Notes: generated from the sequence alone by a model not told the origin. Counted from the stretch's first letter, positions 15,705 through 24,126 are shown. The stretch: DNA of 64,000 bases from Candidatus Leptofilum proximum (GCA_016710325.1 JADJXK010000002.1:5828001-5892000), one strand, 5' to 3'. Numbers and translations are program-made.

Positions 15705-16450
15705 TTCCCCGCCAGGTTTACCGGCCCGGCATCAGCTTCCAGGTGGCATTGTACACAGGCGGGGAGGACAACTGCCGTTTCGTCCAAAAAGTAGTCAAAT
15801 TCCAGGCCCGGCACGTGGGCGCGATGGCAGTCCAGGCAGGTGAGCACCGTTTCTTCGGGCACCAGCAGGGCCGGACTGCCTGCCTCGCCGGGCCAATTTT
15901 CGGGGAAGTTTAGCCGCTCTGTTTGCGCATAGGCAAGCTGCGCCTGGGGCAGCTTGTTGTGGAAATGGTTCTCAAAACCAACCAGCGTCAGGGCATCCTG
16001 GTGGCAGCTCAGGCAGGCGTCGTTGAGGATGGCTGGCGTGCGGCTGTAGCGCTCTGGCCCCTGCCAGCTGCCTGCGTGCGGGTTGGGCGCGGGAATGCTG
16101 CCCTTTTCGATGGACTGGTCGGGTGAGCCGAGGAAGTGAACGGCCGTATCCTTGGCCGCCAGCCACAAAATTTCTGCCCGCTGTTCCAGGCTCTGGTCGC
16201 CGCGGTGGCAGTCCACGCAGCGAAACTGAGTGTCGTCGGCGTAGTGAAAGCTGGCGAGATCAGTTGGGGGGTGGGTAACGGCCGTTTGCGCCCGCTCAAC
16301 GTAGGTCACTTCGGGGGCGCGATGACAGCTCGTGCAAAATTCGTCCCGCTCCTCCAGCTCTGAAGCCGTCACCAGCGAGCCGACAAACAGCACAAGAACA
16401 GCTCCCAGTACCACAAATGGCCAACGAAATTTTCGACGCAGGTTTTCCAT
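15701..16450 (-). CDS. Pentaheme c-type cytochrome
   Basis: The 249-residue protein has one N-terminal membrane anchor (about residues 11-28) and five CxxCH heme-binding motifs at residues 39-43, 78-82, 146-150, 205-209 and 232-236. The first part (E-F-C-T-S-C-H) recalls NapC/NirT-type anchors. It would carry electrons at the outer face of the membrane. I chose the ATG at 16450 (M-E-N-L-R-R) because the longer reading is encoded by an intergenic repeat. It lies between the TAT molybdoenzyme and the PQQ dehydrogenase, which suggests it serves as electron acceptor for one or both. The partner is inferred from position only. Confidence 0.88.
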   Translation of the reverse strand: MENLRRKFRWPFVVLGAVLVLFVGSLVTASELEERDEFCTSCHRAPEVTYVERAQTAVTHPPTDLASFHYADDTQFRCVDCHRGDQSLEQRAEILWLAAKDTAVHFLGSPDQSIEKGSIPAPNPHAGSWQGPERYSRTPAILNDACLSCHQDALTLVGFENHFHNKLPQAQLAYAQTERLNFPENWPGEAGSPALLVPEETVLTCLDCHRAHVPGLEFDYFLDETAVVLPACVQCHLEADAGPVNLAGN

Positions 16451-16454
16451 GCTT

Positions 16455-16530
16455 GACAAGGTGACAGGGTGAAAGGGTGAAGGGGTGAAGGGGTGAAGGG
16501 GTGAAATTACCCAATTACCCATTTACTCAA
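16455..16530. repeat. Iterated 8-bp word array (GTGAAGGG) plus TTACCCAA words
   Basis: GTGACAGG, GTGAAAGG and three GTGAAGGG units follow an exact 8-bp period, then CAATTACC words. It lies between the molybdoenzyme and cytochrome genes, just upstream of the cytochrome start. Confidence 0.75.
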
Positions 16531-16537
16531 TTTTCCC

Positions 16538-17590
16538 TCATCCCACCACAATGACAATATTGTGAATTTTGTCCGTCCCATCAGGGAAGGCGCCTTCCAG
16601 GATGCCGCGGGCGCGTTCGGTTTGCACAAAGCCGGTGTTGTCGGTGGCGCGGACGAGCAGGGTGTAGGTTCCGGCGGCGGGCGGCGTCCATGGCAGGTAG
16701 AACTGCGTCCACACCTCATCGCTGGGGCCGCGCACCAGATCCTCGACGATTTGCCAGCTCAGATCGCCATCCTGCTCGATGCCCACCTCCACCTGGGTAA
16801 TGTGCCGGTCGCCCGCGTAGGCCACGCCGAAGATTTCCAGCGGAACCAGCGGTACTTTTTGGATGTGGGTGGGCTGCATGAGGAGCGAGTTGGTTTTAAC
16901 AGCCGCTACATTGGACCAGCCCTGCTTTTCCCAGGTACCCAGGTGGTCGGCGTCGGCAATAAACTCGATGCGGGTGATCCATTTGGGCATTTTCTGGCCG
17001 TACAGCCCAGGCATGAAGAGGCGCAGGGGGTAACCGTGTTCCGGTGGCAGTGGTTCGCCGTTCATCTGGTTGGCCAGCATCGCGCCGGGGTGGTTGAGCC
17101 AGTCCAGGGTGACGGAAGTTTCGTAGTTGTCGGCGGCTTCGAAGCGGGCGCGTACGGCCGTATCCAACACCCCCACCTCCGCCAGCAAATCGGCCAGCAG
17201 GATGCCGCCCCAGACCGCGTTGCCAATCTGGTTGCCGCCCACCGCATTGCCAATGCACTCCAGCGTGCGCATTTGCTCGACAAACGGCCGTGCGGCAATG
17301 TCGGCAAAGCTCAGCGTCAGTGGATTTTCTACTAGGCCGTCGATAGTGAGCTGCCAGGCATCCCGGTCGATGGTGGGCGTGCCGTTGGTTTCCATCACGT
17401 AAAATTCGTCGTTGGGCGTGAGGATGATGTCGCGGCTGAGGGGGGTAAGCGTGGGGGATGGGACGGCCGTCGGCGGTATTTCCGTCGGCGGCACTTCAGT
17501 TTGTGGTTTTGTCCGGCAGCCAACCAGGAATAATACGGCCGTACCGGAAGCTGCCTGCAAAAATTGTCGTCGCGAAAGTTGTTTTGTCAT
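16538..17590 (-). CDS. TAT-exported molybdopterin oxidoreductase, sulfite oxidase family
   Basis: The 350-residue protein has a twin-arginine signal (S-R7-R8-Q-F-L) merged with a lipobox (F-L-V-G-C25), a Pro/Thr-rich linker, then an oxidoreductase molybdopterin-binding domain with the Mo-ligand cysteine in L-E-C112-I-G-N, and the C-terminal Mo-co dimerisation-like beta domain. It would act on the outside of the membrane. Sulfite is the family-typical substrate, but YedY-like or other S-oxide activities are possible. The adjacent pentaheme cytochrome is a natural electron partner. It probably starts a transcript that includes the cytochrome and the PQQ enzyme. Confidence 0.88.
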   Translation of the reverse strand: MTKQLSRRQFLQAASGTAVLFLVGCRTKPQTEVPPTEIPPTAVPSPTLTPLSRDIILTPNDEFYVMETNGTPTIDRDAWQLTIDGLVENPLTLSFADIAARPFVEQMRTLECIGNAVGGNQIGNAVWGGILLADLLAEVGVLDTAVRARFEAADNYETSVTLDWLNHPGAMLANQMNGEPLPPEHGYPLRLFMPGLYGQKMPKWITRIEFIADADHLGTWEKQGWSNVAAVKTNSLLMQPTHIQKVPLVPLEIFGVAYAGDRHITQVEVGIEQDGDLSWQIVEDLVRGPSDEVWTQFYLPWTPPAAGTYTLLVRATDNTGFVQTERARGILEGAFPDGTDKIHNIVIVVG

Positions 17591-17920
17591 CGGATCCTGG
17601 TTAAAGATTTATCACGAATTGGACGAATAGACGAATAGCACGAATTTTTATTTCAGTCTATTCGTTTCATTCGTCTATTCGTGTGATTCGTGTTCTCTCC
17701 CTCGCAGTTGGCAAGGAGGGATGCTGGACGCATAATAGCTGAAACACCACTCTAGCAAAACCGTGTGACAATGGGCTTAGGAATTTCTTACAAAACGATT
17801 AACCACCTCTGGTGACCACCAGCCTGTAACAGTACTGTAATAATTTTGGGCTAAGGTTGCCACCGAAATTTATGGTCAGTGGTGCCGGGCAACCGCCGCT
17901 CAGCCAGGAGTACACAAAGT
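17591..17920. other. Divergent intergenic region
   Basis: This 330-bp spacer separates the molybdoenzyme gene (minus) from the two-component operon (plus). It contains a word hairpin (17611-17692) near the molybdoenzyme gene. The half closer to the response regulator shows no obvious gene or repeat; promoters for both sides must lie here, but I could not assign -35/-10 boxes with confidence. Confidence 0.6.
17611..17692. repeat. Iterated-word hairpin (ACGAATAG words)
   Basis: ACGAATTGG, ACGAATAG and CACGAATT words on the left pair with ATTCGT words (TCTATTCGTTTCATTCGTCTATTCG type) on the right, about 8-bp period. It lies upstream of the molybdoenzyme start. Confidence 0.7.
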
Positions 17921-18640
17921 ATGACGCTCAATCAAACATTTAGCGAATATGGGGACATTTTGGTCGTCGATGACGAAGCCTCTGTGGTGGAAGTGGTGGC
18001 TCTGTATCTGAAGCGGGAAGGGTTTACGGTGCGGGTGGCGCGCGACGGCCGTTCCGCCCTCAGCGCCATTCACGAGCAGGTGCCTGCCCTGGTGGTGCTG
18101 GACCTGATGCTGCCCGAAGTCGACGGCCTGGAAATTGTGCGCCGCCTGCGCGACGACGCCGGGTCTGACGTGCCCGTCATCATGCTCACCGCTCGGCGGC
18201 AGGAAACCGATCGCATCTACGGCCTGGAACTGGGCGCGGACGATTACGTCACCAAGCCGTTCTCGCCCGCCGAACTGGTGTCGCGGGTGAAGGCGGTTTT
18301 GCGGCGGACGCGGGGCATAGGGGGCGATAAGGGGGAACGGCCGTTGCAGTACCACGACCTCTCCATCGACCCCAAAACCCGCATTGTCACCGTGCGCGGC
18401 GAATCGATTGATCTCACCGCTACCGAGTTTAACCTGCTCTGGTTTATGGTCAGCCATCCGCGGCAGGTGTTTAAGCGCGACCAGCTGCTGGAAAACGTCT
18501 GGGGCTTCTCCGAGTACGTCGATCCCAGCACCGTCACTGTGCACATTCGCCGCCTGCGCGAGAAAATCGAAGTTGATCCCAGCGACCCCACCCATTTGCT
18601 CACGGTGTGGGGCGTTGGCTATAAGTTTGATCCCGGATAA
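17921..18640 (+). CDS. Response regulator, OmpR/PhoB family
   Basis: The 239-residue protein has a receiver domain with acidic pair D17-D18, phosphoacceptor D61 (V-L-D-L-M-L-P), T90 and K112 (T-K-P-F), and a winged-helix effector domain ending in L-T-V-W-G-V-G-Y-K-F. It would bind DNA as a dimer on phosphorylation. I chose the ATG at 17921, preceded by CAGGAG, because the alternative upstream start adds 14 non-conserved residues. The histidine kinase gene starts 5 bp downstream, so the two form an operon. The target genes are unknown. Confidence 0.93.
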   Translation: MTLNQTFSEYGDILVVDDEASVVEVVALYLKREGFTVRVARDGRSALSAIHEQVPALVVLDLMLPEVDGLEIVRRLRDDAGSDVPVIMLTARRQETDRIYGLELGADDYVTKPFSPAELVSRVKAVLRRTRGIGGDKGERPLQYHDLSIDPKTRIVTVRGESIDLTATEFNLLWFMVSHPRQVFKRDQLLENVWGFSEYVDPSTVTVHIRRLREKIEVDPSDPTHLLTVWGVGYKFDPG

Positions 18641-18645
18641 AGCTC

Positions 18646-19926
18646 ATGGTAAACAGCCTTACTCACAGTAATTACAAATACGCCGACTCGCTCAGCCGCT
18701 CCCCCTGGCGCATCTTTGCCGTGGGCATTGTGGCGGCGCTCACCCTCGTGGCCATTTTGATGGTGGCGTTGATGCGGGCCCCCGTGGAGGAAATTACCAC
18801 GCTGATGTACTGGCTCAGCCTCTCCTCGCTTGGGTCCCTGGCGATGGGCTATGTTCTTTACCGTAGCGGCCTGACGCGTTTACCTTCTCTCAGCCTCACG
18901 CTGGTGCTCACCTACGGCTGGGCGGCCATCGTCATTTTGGTGAACGTGTGGATTATGTCTGAGCGCATGTTTTTTAATGATGAACATGACCTCATTTTGA
19001 GCGGGGTGCTGCTGCTGTTTGCCGCGGTGATTGCCACCACATTTGGCATCTTTGTCGCCGCCAGCGTCACCGACGGGCTGCGCCAGCTGGCCCGCACCGC
19101 CCAGCAAATTGCCGAGGGCAACCTGAAGGCCCGCGTCTCAATTTCGGGCCGGGATGAGGTGGCGATGGTGGGCAATACGTTCAACGAGATGGCGGCGCAG
19201 CTGCAGCAGGCGGCCCAGCAGCGCGACGAGCTGGAAAAGTTGCGTAAGGATCTTATTGCCTGGACCTCGCACGATTTGCGCACGCCGCTCACCAGCATCC
19301 GCGCCATGATCGAGGCACTGCATGACGGCGTGGTTGACGATCCGGAGACGGTGATGCGCTACTACCGCACCATCCGCAGCGACATCATTGCCCTCAACGA
19401 CATCATCGACGACTTGTTTGAGCTGGCCCAACTGGACGCGGGCGGCCTGAGCATGGAGATGGCCCAGCACGCTGTGGGCGATCTGGTTTCTGACACCATG
19501 GAAATGTTCCAGGCGCTGGCCAAGGACCAGGGCGTGACGTTGGAGGGTGCGGTGCCGCCCAACCTGGGGCTGGTGCAGATGTGTGCGCCGAAGATTGGCC
19601 GGGTGATTGCTAACCTGGTGAGCAATGCGCTGCGCTACACGCCTGCCGGGGGTACGGTGCGGGTGACGGCCGTTCGCCAAGCCAACAGCGTCGTGGTCAC
19701 CGTGCAAGATTCTGGCCCCGGTTTTGCCCCAGACGATTTGGAGCGTGTTTTTGAGCAGTTTTACCGGGGCGAGGAGGCGCGCAGCCGCATTTCGGGCGGG
19801 GGGGCCGGGTTGGGTCTGGCCATTGCTCGGGGTATTGTGACGGCACACAACGGCCGTATCTGGGCCGAAAATGCACCGGAAGGGGGCGCGATTGTGGGGT
19901 TCAGCCTGCCGAATGAGGGGAGGTAA
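18646..19926 (+). CDS. Sensor histidine kinase with HAMP domain
   Basis: The 426-residue protein has four hydrophobic segments in the first 138 residues (about 22-44, 52-72, 80-104 and 117-138) with little extracellular loop, a HAMP linker (about 138-190), a HisKA domain with H209 (T-S-H-D-L-R-T-P) and an HATPase_c domain with N-box (N-L-V-S-N-A-L-R-Y), D-S-G-P-G-F and G-x-G-L-G-L-A boxes. The small sensor loops suggest that it senses a membrane or intramembrane signal. It partners the response regulator immediately upstream. The gene ends directly at a palindromic spacer repeat. Confidence 0.93.
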   Translation: MVNSLTHSNYKYADSLSRSPWRIFAVGIVAALTLVAILMVALMRAPVEEITTLMYWLSLSSLGSLAMGYVLYRSGLTRLPSLSLTLVLTYGWAAIVILVNVWIMSERMFFNDEHDLILSGVLLLFAAVIATTFGIFVAASVTDGLRQLARTAQQIAEGNLKARVSISGRDEVAMVGNTFNEMAAQLQQAAQQRDELEKLRKDLIAWTSHDLRTPLTSIRAMIEALHDGVVDDPETVMRYYRTIRSDIIALNDIIDDLFELAQLDAGGLSMEMAQHAVGDLVSDTMEMFQALAKDQGVTLEGAVPPNLGLVQMCAPKIGRVIANLVSNALRYTPAGGTVRVTAVRQANSVVVTVQDSGPGFAPDDLERVFEQFYRGEEARSRISGGGAGLGLAIARGIVTAHNGRIWAENAPEGGAIVGFSLPNEGR

Positions 19927-19986
19927 TTGAGTAATTGGGTAATTGAGTCAGCAGTCAATTACTCAGTTACCCAATTACCCAATTAC
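19923..19986. repeat. Iterated 8-bp word hairpin (GTAATTGG words)
   Basis: GTAATTGA, GTAATTGG and GTAATTGA at an 8-bp period are followed by TCAATTACTCAGTTACC-type words, giving a long hairpin between convergent genes. The same word family is seen around the second IS701-type copy at 35,910-37,455. Confidence 0.75.
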
Positions 19987-20029
19987 AACACGGCTCACTG
20001 TTTACCGATTACGGTTCACCGCTTACCGT

Positions 20030-20581
20030 TTACATCTCTTCGCGATAGCTGAAGTTGTGCCGCTTGCGAGCCTCTAACACGGCGCGGCGCAGGATTTCAT
20101 AGACGTTGCTGGGATCCTGCACGTTGCGCAGCACAATTTCAGGATGGCTGGGGTCATGGCTGCGGATGGTGATGTCGCCGATTTTCAGGACGCGCTCACC
20201 AAAGGTCTGGCTGTGATCAATGTCCTGCACGCGAATCAGTTCCACGTTTTCATGGGCTTTGCCTAGCAGGCCAGAGGTGATTTTGATGCGTTCGTTGGTA
20301 ATGGTGTAGTTGAGGACGAGGGACAGGAACGGCCGTCCCTGCCACAGCACCTTCTCACCAAACTCATCATCATCTTCTTCAGCCGCTTCCACGGAAGTGG
20401 ATTTGTTGTCCAGCTGCGATACATCCAACTCGTGGTCAATTTCCAAGAGGGCCGCCTCTGTAACCAGATCGACAAAGCTTTCCAGGGTCGTTTTGTCCAG
20501 AGCAGAGAGGTCTAAATCTGCCTGGGCTACCGATTGCCAGACACGGGCTTTAATACGCGCTTGAGCTTCTTTAATCGTCAT
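20030..20581 (-). CDS. PH domain protein (bacterial PH, DUF304-like)
   Basis: The 183-residue protein has a mostly helical, acidic N-terminal half and a C-terminal bacterial PH-like domain: L-W-Q-G-R-P near residue 90, then N-E-R-I-K-I-T-S-G-L-L and the V-E-L-I-R-V-Q-D-I-D block that marks YdbS/DUF304-type domains. Unlike most of these it lacks transmembrane helices, so it is probably cytoplasmic. The function is unknown; PH-like domains often mediate binding to other proteins or membranes. The ATG at 20581 is preceded by GAGGGAG. The stop codon lies in a CGTTTAC-type word array. Confidence 0.75.
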   Translation of the reverse strand: MTIKEAQARIKARVWQSVAQADLDLSALDKTTLESFVDLVTEAALLEIDHELDVSQLDNKSTSVEAAEEDDDEFGEKVLWQGRPFLSLVLNYTITNERIKITSGLLGKAHENVELIRVQDIDHSQTFGERVLKIGDITIRSHDPSHPEIVLRNVQDPSNVYEILRRAVLEARKRHNFSYREEM

Positions 20582-20828
20582 TGGGTTCTCCCTCACATGT
20601 AAAATGGGGTTGGTTTGCTAATAGAAAATTAACAAAAGGGTTGTAGCATACTCGCCGGCTGGTTGTCAAATAAGAGAACGGCGTTAAAATAAAAATTCGA
20701 TCCTGTTGGGGCGGCATATTTTAAGCGGAAACGGCCGTCTCCCAACCTGGTATTGCGCACCGAAAGCCCTTAGCGTATTTTGCGGATAGAAGCGCGTAAT
20801 ACTTAAACTCGCTGGAAATTAGTGAAAG
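20582..20828. other. Divergent spacer between PH-domain and FmdB-type genes
   Basis: A 247-bp non-coding stretch, AT-rich near the PH-domain side, with one ACGGCCGT (about 20731). I see no ORF and no strong hairpin. It should hold promoters for both neighbours. Confidence 0.5.
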
Positions 20829-21173
20829 ATGCCAACATATACTTATCGATGCAACAATTGTGATTATGAATTTGAAATCCGGCAGCGCATGTCTGATGAT
20901 CCGCTGACCGATTGTCCCGAGTGTGAGACTGACCACGCCCTGCGCAAAGTGGTCAATTCGGTGGGGATTGTATTTAAGGGCAGCGGCTTTTACGTCACCG
21001 ACAGCCGGGGCAAAAATGGCGCCGCGGCACCGGCGACCAATGGCAAAAGCAGCGAAAACGGCAGCAGCGCCAACGGCTCCACCAAATCAGAGCCCGCCAG
21101 CAGCAAGGCAGAAGCCACTCCCGATGCTGGTACGGACAAAGGTAAAGGGAAAACGGAGAAAGCGACCGTATAA
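20829..21173 (+). CDS. FmdB-family zinc ribbon protein
   Basis: The 114-residue protein starts with the typical M-P-T-Y-T-Y-R-C9-x-x-C12 and has the second zinc knuckle C-P-x-C at about residues 34-37, followed by K-V-V-N-S-V-G-I-V-F-K-G-S-G-F-Y, the FmdB/CxxC_CXXC_SSSS signature. The second half (from about residue 60) is a low-complexity Ser/Ala/Lys tail that is probably disordered. FmdB-type proteins are small putative regulators of uncertain function. A GGAAATTAGTG run lies before the ATG. A clean intrinsic terminator follows. Confidence 0.88.
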   Translation: MPTYTYRCNNCDYEFEIRQRMSDDPLTDCPECETDHALRKVVNSVGIVFKGSGFYVTDSRGKNGAAAPATNGKSSENGSSANGSTKSEPASSKAEATPDAGTDKGKGKTEKATV

Positions 21174-21200
21174 CTTTACCCGCCCACAAACAAGCAACAA

Positions 21201-21230
21201 AAAAGGCCTGCAACCACCCGCAGGCCTTTT
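21201..21230 (+). terminator. Intrinsic terminator after the FmdB-type gene
   Basis: AAAAGGCCTGC pairs perfectly with GCAGGCCTTTT around the loop AACCACCC. The A- and T-flanks let it work in both directions, which fits the convergent gene downstream. Confidence 0.85.
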
Positions 21231-21256
21231 CAGTTTACAGAACCTACTTTATCGAG

Positions 21257-21559
21257 TTAGATCTGGAAGCCGCCAGTGGCGGGAATAACCTTCTGGCTGA
21301 AGTTGTCCACAAACTGCTGCAGCTTGGTGTTGAGCTGGCGCCAGGTGGTGCTGCGCAAGGCATCTTGCATCTTTTCGGTCGTGTTGGCAATGCCGCTGGC
21401 CAGCTTCTGTTCGCAGTCCCCATACTGGGTGTACCACACTTGAATGTCGGAAATGCCCAGCTTGTTCAGCCCAGGAATAAACTCGTGAACCAAAAATTCA
21501 AAATATTCAGATTCCGTTTCGGGACGAACGTCCCAGCGCATCAATAATTTTGCGGCCAT
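21257..21559 (-). CDS. Conserved-looking hypothetical protein, 100 aa
   Basis: The protein starts M-A-A-K-L-L-M-R-W-D-V-R-P and contains Y-F-E-F-L-V-H-E-F-I-P-G-L. The pattern (short strand, helix, strand, long helix) and length resemble dimeric alpha/beta-barrel proteins, such as NIPSNAP- or ABM-type domains, but I do not recognise a specific family. There is no signal peptide. It lies 8 bp downstream of the metallo-beta-lactamase-fold gene on the same strand, so they are probably cotranscribed. An AGGAGT-like site precedes the ATG. Confidence 0.6.
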   Translation of the reverse strand: MAAKLLMRWDVRPETESEYFEFLVHEFIPGLNKLGISDIQVWYTQYGDCEQKLASGIANTTEKMQDALRSTTWRQLNTKLQQFVDNFSQKVIPATGGFQI

Positions 21560-21567
21560 GCGGACTC

Positions 21568-22197
21568 CTATATTTTTGGTGTTAGGATAATCGTCTCAGT
21601 TTCTTCTGGCAAGTTAGCCAGCGAGATTTTCAGGCTGTCTTCTTCAGTTGGGTCGGTGACGCCCATCTCTTTGAGGAAACGATCTACACCTTCCAGCTCC
21701 AGCTTGAGACCGGGCAGCTGGTAGTGCATTGGCACAACAATGTTGGGTTCCAGCAGCGAAACCAGCTCAGATGCCTGTGCGGCATTGAGGCTGTTGCCAC
21801 CGCCCACGGGCAGCAGCAAAACGTTCACCTCTTCCAGCGCTTCAATCTCCGTTTGGGAAGGCACTTTGTCCAGATCACCCAGGTGAGCGACTTTGAGCCC
21901 GTCGTAGTCGAACAGGTAGATGACGTTGTGGTTGTTAGGGGCTGTGCCCTTGGTGACAATGCCGGTGATAAAGACGCTGCCGATTTCATATTCGCCGGGA
22001 CCAGTCAGGGTGTGTTGCATCCCGCTGACGCCGTCCGCATAATTGTGGCCAGGCGCATCATGACTGATGGTGACCACGTCGGCTTTGAGTTTGAGGCCGG
22101 GCAGACCCAGTTTGCCGTTGTACGGATCGGCGACAACGGTTGCATGTTTACGTTCGGTAAGCCGAAAACAGCTTAATCCATACCAGGTTATTTCCAT
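21568..22197 (-). CDS. MBL-fold metallohydrolase (UPF0173/UlaG-like)
   Basis: The 209-residue protein begins M-E-I-T-W-Y-G-L-S-C-F-R-L, typical of the UlaG/YtkL group of metallo-beta-lactamase fold proteins. It has T-I-S-H-D-A-P-G-H-N-Y as the metal-binding H-x-D-x-x-H-like motif, and further ligand-type segments V-A-H-L-G-D-L and M-H-Y-Q. Substrate unknown. The glycine between D and H is not in the canonical spacing (HxHxDH), so activity may differ. AAGGAGAAC lies before the ATG. It forms a probable operon with the small protein just downstream. Confidence 0.82.
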   Translation of the reverse strand: MEITWYGLSCFRLTERKHATVVADPYNGKLGLPGLKLKADVVTISHDAPGHNYADGVSGMQHTLTGPGEYEIGSVFITGIVTKGTAPNNHNVIYLFDYDGLKVAHLGDLDKVPSQTEIEALEEVNVLLLPVGGGNSLNAAQASELVSLLEPNIVVPMHYQLPGLKLELEGVDRFLKEMGVTDPTEEDSLKISLANLPEETETIILTPKI

Positions 22198-22268
22198 AAA
22201 AAATGTTCTCCTTAAAGCTGGCTAATTATACCTGATAATTGCTCAATCAGTTAATTAAAGGGGCCAAA

Positions 22269-23036
22269 ATGACCGACAACTTTCGTGTTTTGGAAATTAA
22301 TGGAGGAGAGGTGCGCGGGGAACGGCCGTATCCTTCCCACCCCTTCCAACTCCACCTGGCACCCTGCCCAAACGGCTACACCGATGCCCAAATTGATGAC
22401 ACCATCGGCTCTCGCCGTGACTTCCCGTGGCGGCCTGGCACCCGCCTCTCGCTGCGGGCCCGCTTCTCCCACGAGGCCGACCAGCTGGTGGGTACGGCCG
22501 GGTTTGGCTTTTGGAATGCCTCCTTTGGCGACCCGTCGATCCCGTGGCCGATGCTGCCCCAGGCGACGTGGTTCTTTTTTGGGTCGCCGCCCACTGATTT
22601 GCCGCTGGCGCAGGCTGGCCCAGGGCAGGGCTGGTTTACCGCTACGCTGGATACCACAACCTGGCGGGCTGTCGCGCTGGCCCCGCTGGCGCCGCTGGTG
22701 CTGCTGCTGAACCAGTTTGCCGGGCTGCGGCGCAGAATCTGGCCCTGGGTGCAAAAGCGGCTGCAAATTTCCTTCCAACCCATCCAGGAAACGATGAGCG
22801 AATGGCACGAGTATCAGCTGATGTGGCGCGCATCGGGCTGTGAGTTTTGGCTAGACGGCCGTCTCATCCACCGCACCCCATGCAGCCCACACGGACCGCT
22901 GGGGTTTGTCTGCTGGATTGATAATCAGTACATGGTGGCGACGGCAAGCGGCCGTTTCCGCTGGGGCACAATTCCGGTGGCAGCCTCGCAATTCTTAGAG
23001 GTAGACGACCTGCATATTGAGAGGATTGAAGCGTGA
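22269..23036 (+). CDS. Hypothetical protein, concanavalin/GH16-like fold suspected
   Basis: The 255-residue product starts M-T-D-N-F-R-V-L-E-I after AAAGGGG. It is rich in aromatic residues and alternating strands, with W-x-x-G-T-R-L-S-L-R-A-R-F, G-F-G-F-W-N-A and the C-terminal W-x-E-Y-x-L-x-W, G-C-E-F-W-L-D-G, F-V-x-W-I-D-N-Q-Y blocks. This last pattern is like laminin-G/concanavalin-type domains seen in some glycoside-binding proteins. No signal peptide. I do not recognise the family, so the fold is inference. The stop codon (TGA) is part of a GTGAAAC repeat array. Confidence 0.55.
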   Translation: MTDNFRVLEINGGEVRGERPYPSHPFQLHLAPCPNGYTDAQIDDTIGSRRDFPWRPGTRLSLRARFSHEADQLVGTAGFGFWNASFGDPSIPWPMLPQATWFFFGSPPTDLPLAQAGPGQGWFTATLDTTTWRAVALAPLAPLVLLLNQFAGLRRRIWPWVQKRLQISFQPIQETMSEWHEYQLMWRASGCEFWLDGRLIHRTPCSPHGPLGFVCWIDNQYMVATASGRFRWGTIPVAASQFLEVDDLHIERIEA

Positions 23037-23078
23037 AACGTGAAACGTGAAAAAAGCAATCACGTTTCACGCTTCACT
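23031..23078. repeat. GTGAAAC-word hairpin
   Basis: GCGTGAAACGTGAAACGTGA at the left pairs with TCACGTTTCACGC at the right. It sits between convergent genes and includes the TGA stop of the upstream gene (23034-23036). Related arrays lie at 39784-39903, 41541-41654, 62140-62220 and 62847-62922. Confidence 0.75.
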
Positions 23079-23079
23079 T

Positions 23080-24099
23080 TCAGTCCGGCAAAGTGCGCTC
23101 TATGGGCCAGGTACGGCCGATGTTGGTTTGCATCTTTTCCAGGTATGCTTTTTCCAGGTCGATACCGGCGTAGTTGGCCAGCTTGAGGGTATAGGCCAGC
23201 AGGTCGGCCAGTTCGCTGCGCAGCCGGGGACGGTGTTTATCCAGGGCCAGCTGGTGGGCTTCGGCGGCGGAACGGCCGTCGGCCGCCAGCCGCTTGGTCT
23301 CGCCCCAGATTTTGATTAACTCGCTGGCTACTTCGCCCACTTCTTCCGTGAGCAGGATGTAGTTGAAAAAGAGATCGGGATCAAACCCTTTGCTGGTGTC
23401 TAGCTGGCGGTGAAAAGCTTGGAAGTCAAGCAGACGGCCGTTTTGCAGCAGTGTCAGCGGCGTGTCGGCGGGCGGGCTGCTGGGGCCTTGTTCGTCCAGC
23501 GCCTGCTGGATGCGTTGGGCGACCTGGTCCAGGTCGCTCGGGTCAGAGAGATAGTCGAGGTTGTTGACGTTGATGGTGAGTACGGCCGTATCCTGCACAT
23601 TGCTCAACCACGCTTCGTAAGCCGCAGCTAGCTTGCGGATGTATTCCGGGTCCATGTCCCGCTCATACGGCCGGTCGCGCAGGGCAATGCGGCGCATAAT
23701 CACGTCGTGGTCGGCTTGCAGGTAAACGATCAGGTCTGGTTTGGGGATTTTTTCACCGAGGGCGGCGTGCACACGGCCGTACATGGCCAGCTCGTCGTCC
23801 TTCAGATTAAGCCAGGCAAACAGCTCATCTTTGGCAAAGGTGTAATCGGAAATGAGCATGCCCTGCCGCAGCGCCTTGGGTACGGCCTCATGCTGCTGGT
23901 GATAACGACTGAGCAAAAAGAAGATCTGCGTCTGAAAGCCCAACTGCTCCCGATCCTTGTAAAAACCGGCCAGAAACGGGTTTTCCTCAAACACTTCCAG
24001 GAGCACCGTGGCATTGTCAAACTTGTTTTGCAGCAGGCGGGTCAGCGTCGTTTTGCCCACGCCAATGACCCCTTCAATGGCGACGAATTTGTGGTTCAT
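23080..24099 (-). CDS. Deoxynucleoside kinase fused to MazG-like pyrophosphohydrolase domain
   Basis: The 339-residue protein has an N-terminal deoxynucleoside kinase domain: P-loop G10-V-I-G-V-G-K-T-T18, E-x-F-E-E-N (36-40), D-Y-T-F-A-K and the LID arginines in R-D-R-P-Y-E-R (141-147). After a linker rich in P and Q, residues about 242-325 form an all-alpha MazG-like NTP pyrophosphohydrolase domain with E-E-V-G-E-V-A-S-E (252-260) and E-L-A-D (296-299) metal-binding positions. One part makes dNMP and the other would remove excess or damaged dNTP. ATG 24099 is chosen because it opens directly on the kinase strand. The domain pairing is unusual to me. Confidence 0.85.
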   Translation of the reverse strand: MNHKFVAIEGVIGVGKTTLTRLLQNKFDNATVLLEVFEENPFLAGFYKDREQLGFQTQIFFLLSRYHQQHEAVPKALRQGMLISDYTFAKDELFAWLNLKDDELAMYGRVHAALGEKIPKPDLIVYLQADHDVIMRRIALRDRPYERDMDPEYIRKLAAAYEAWLSNVQDTAVLTINVNNLDYLSDPSDLDQVAQRIQQALDEQGPSSPPADTPLTLLQNGRLLDFQAFHRQLDTSKGFDPDLFFNYILLTEEVGEVASELIKIWGETKRLAADGRSAAEAHQLALDKHRPRLRSELADLLAYTLKLANYAGIDLEKAYLEKMQTNIGRTWPIERTLPD

Positions 24100-24126
24100 G
24101 TTTTGTCCAAATGTGGGTAGCATTCT

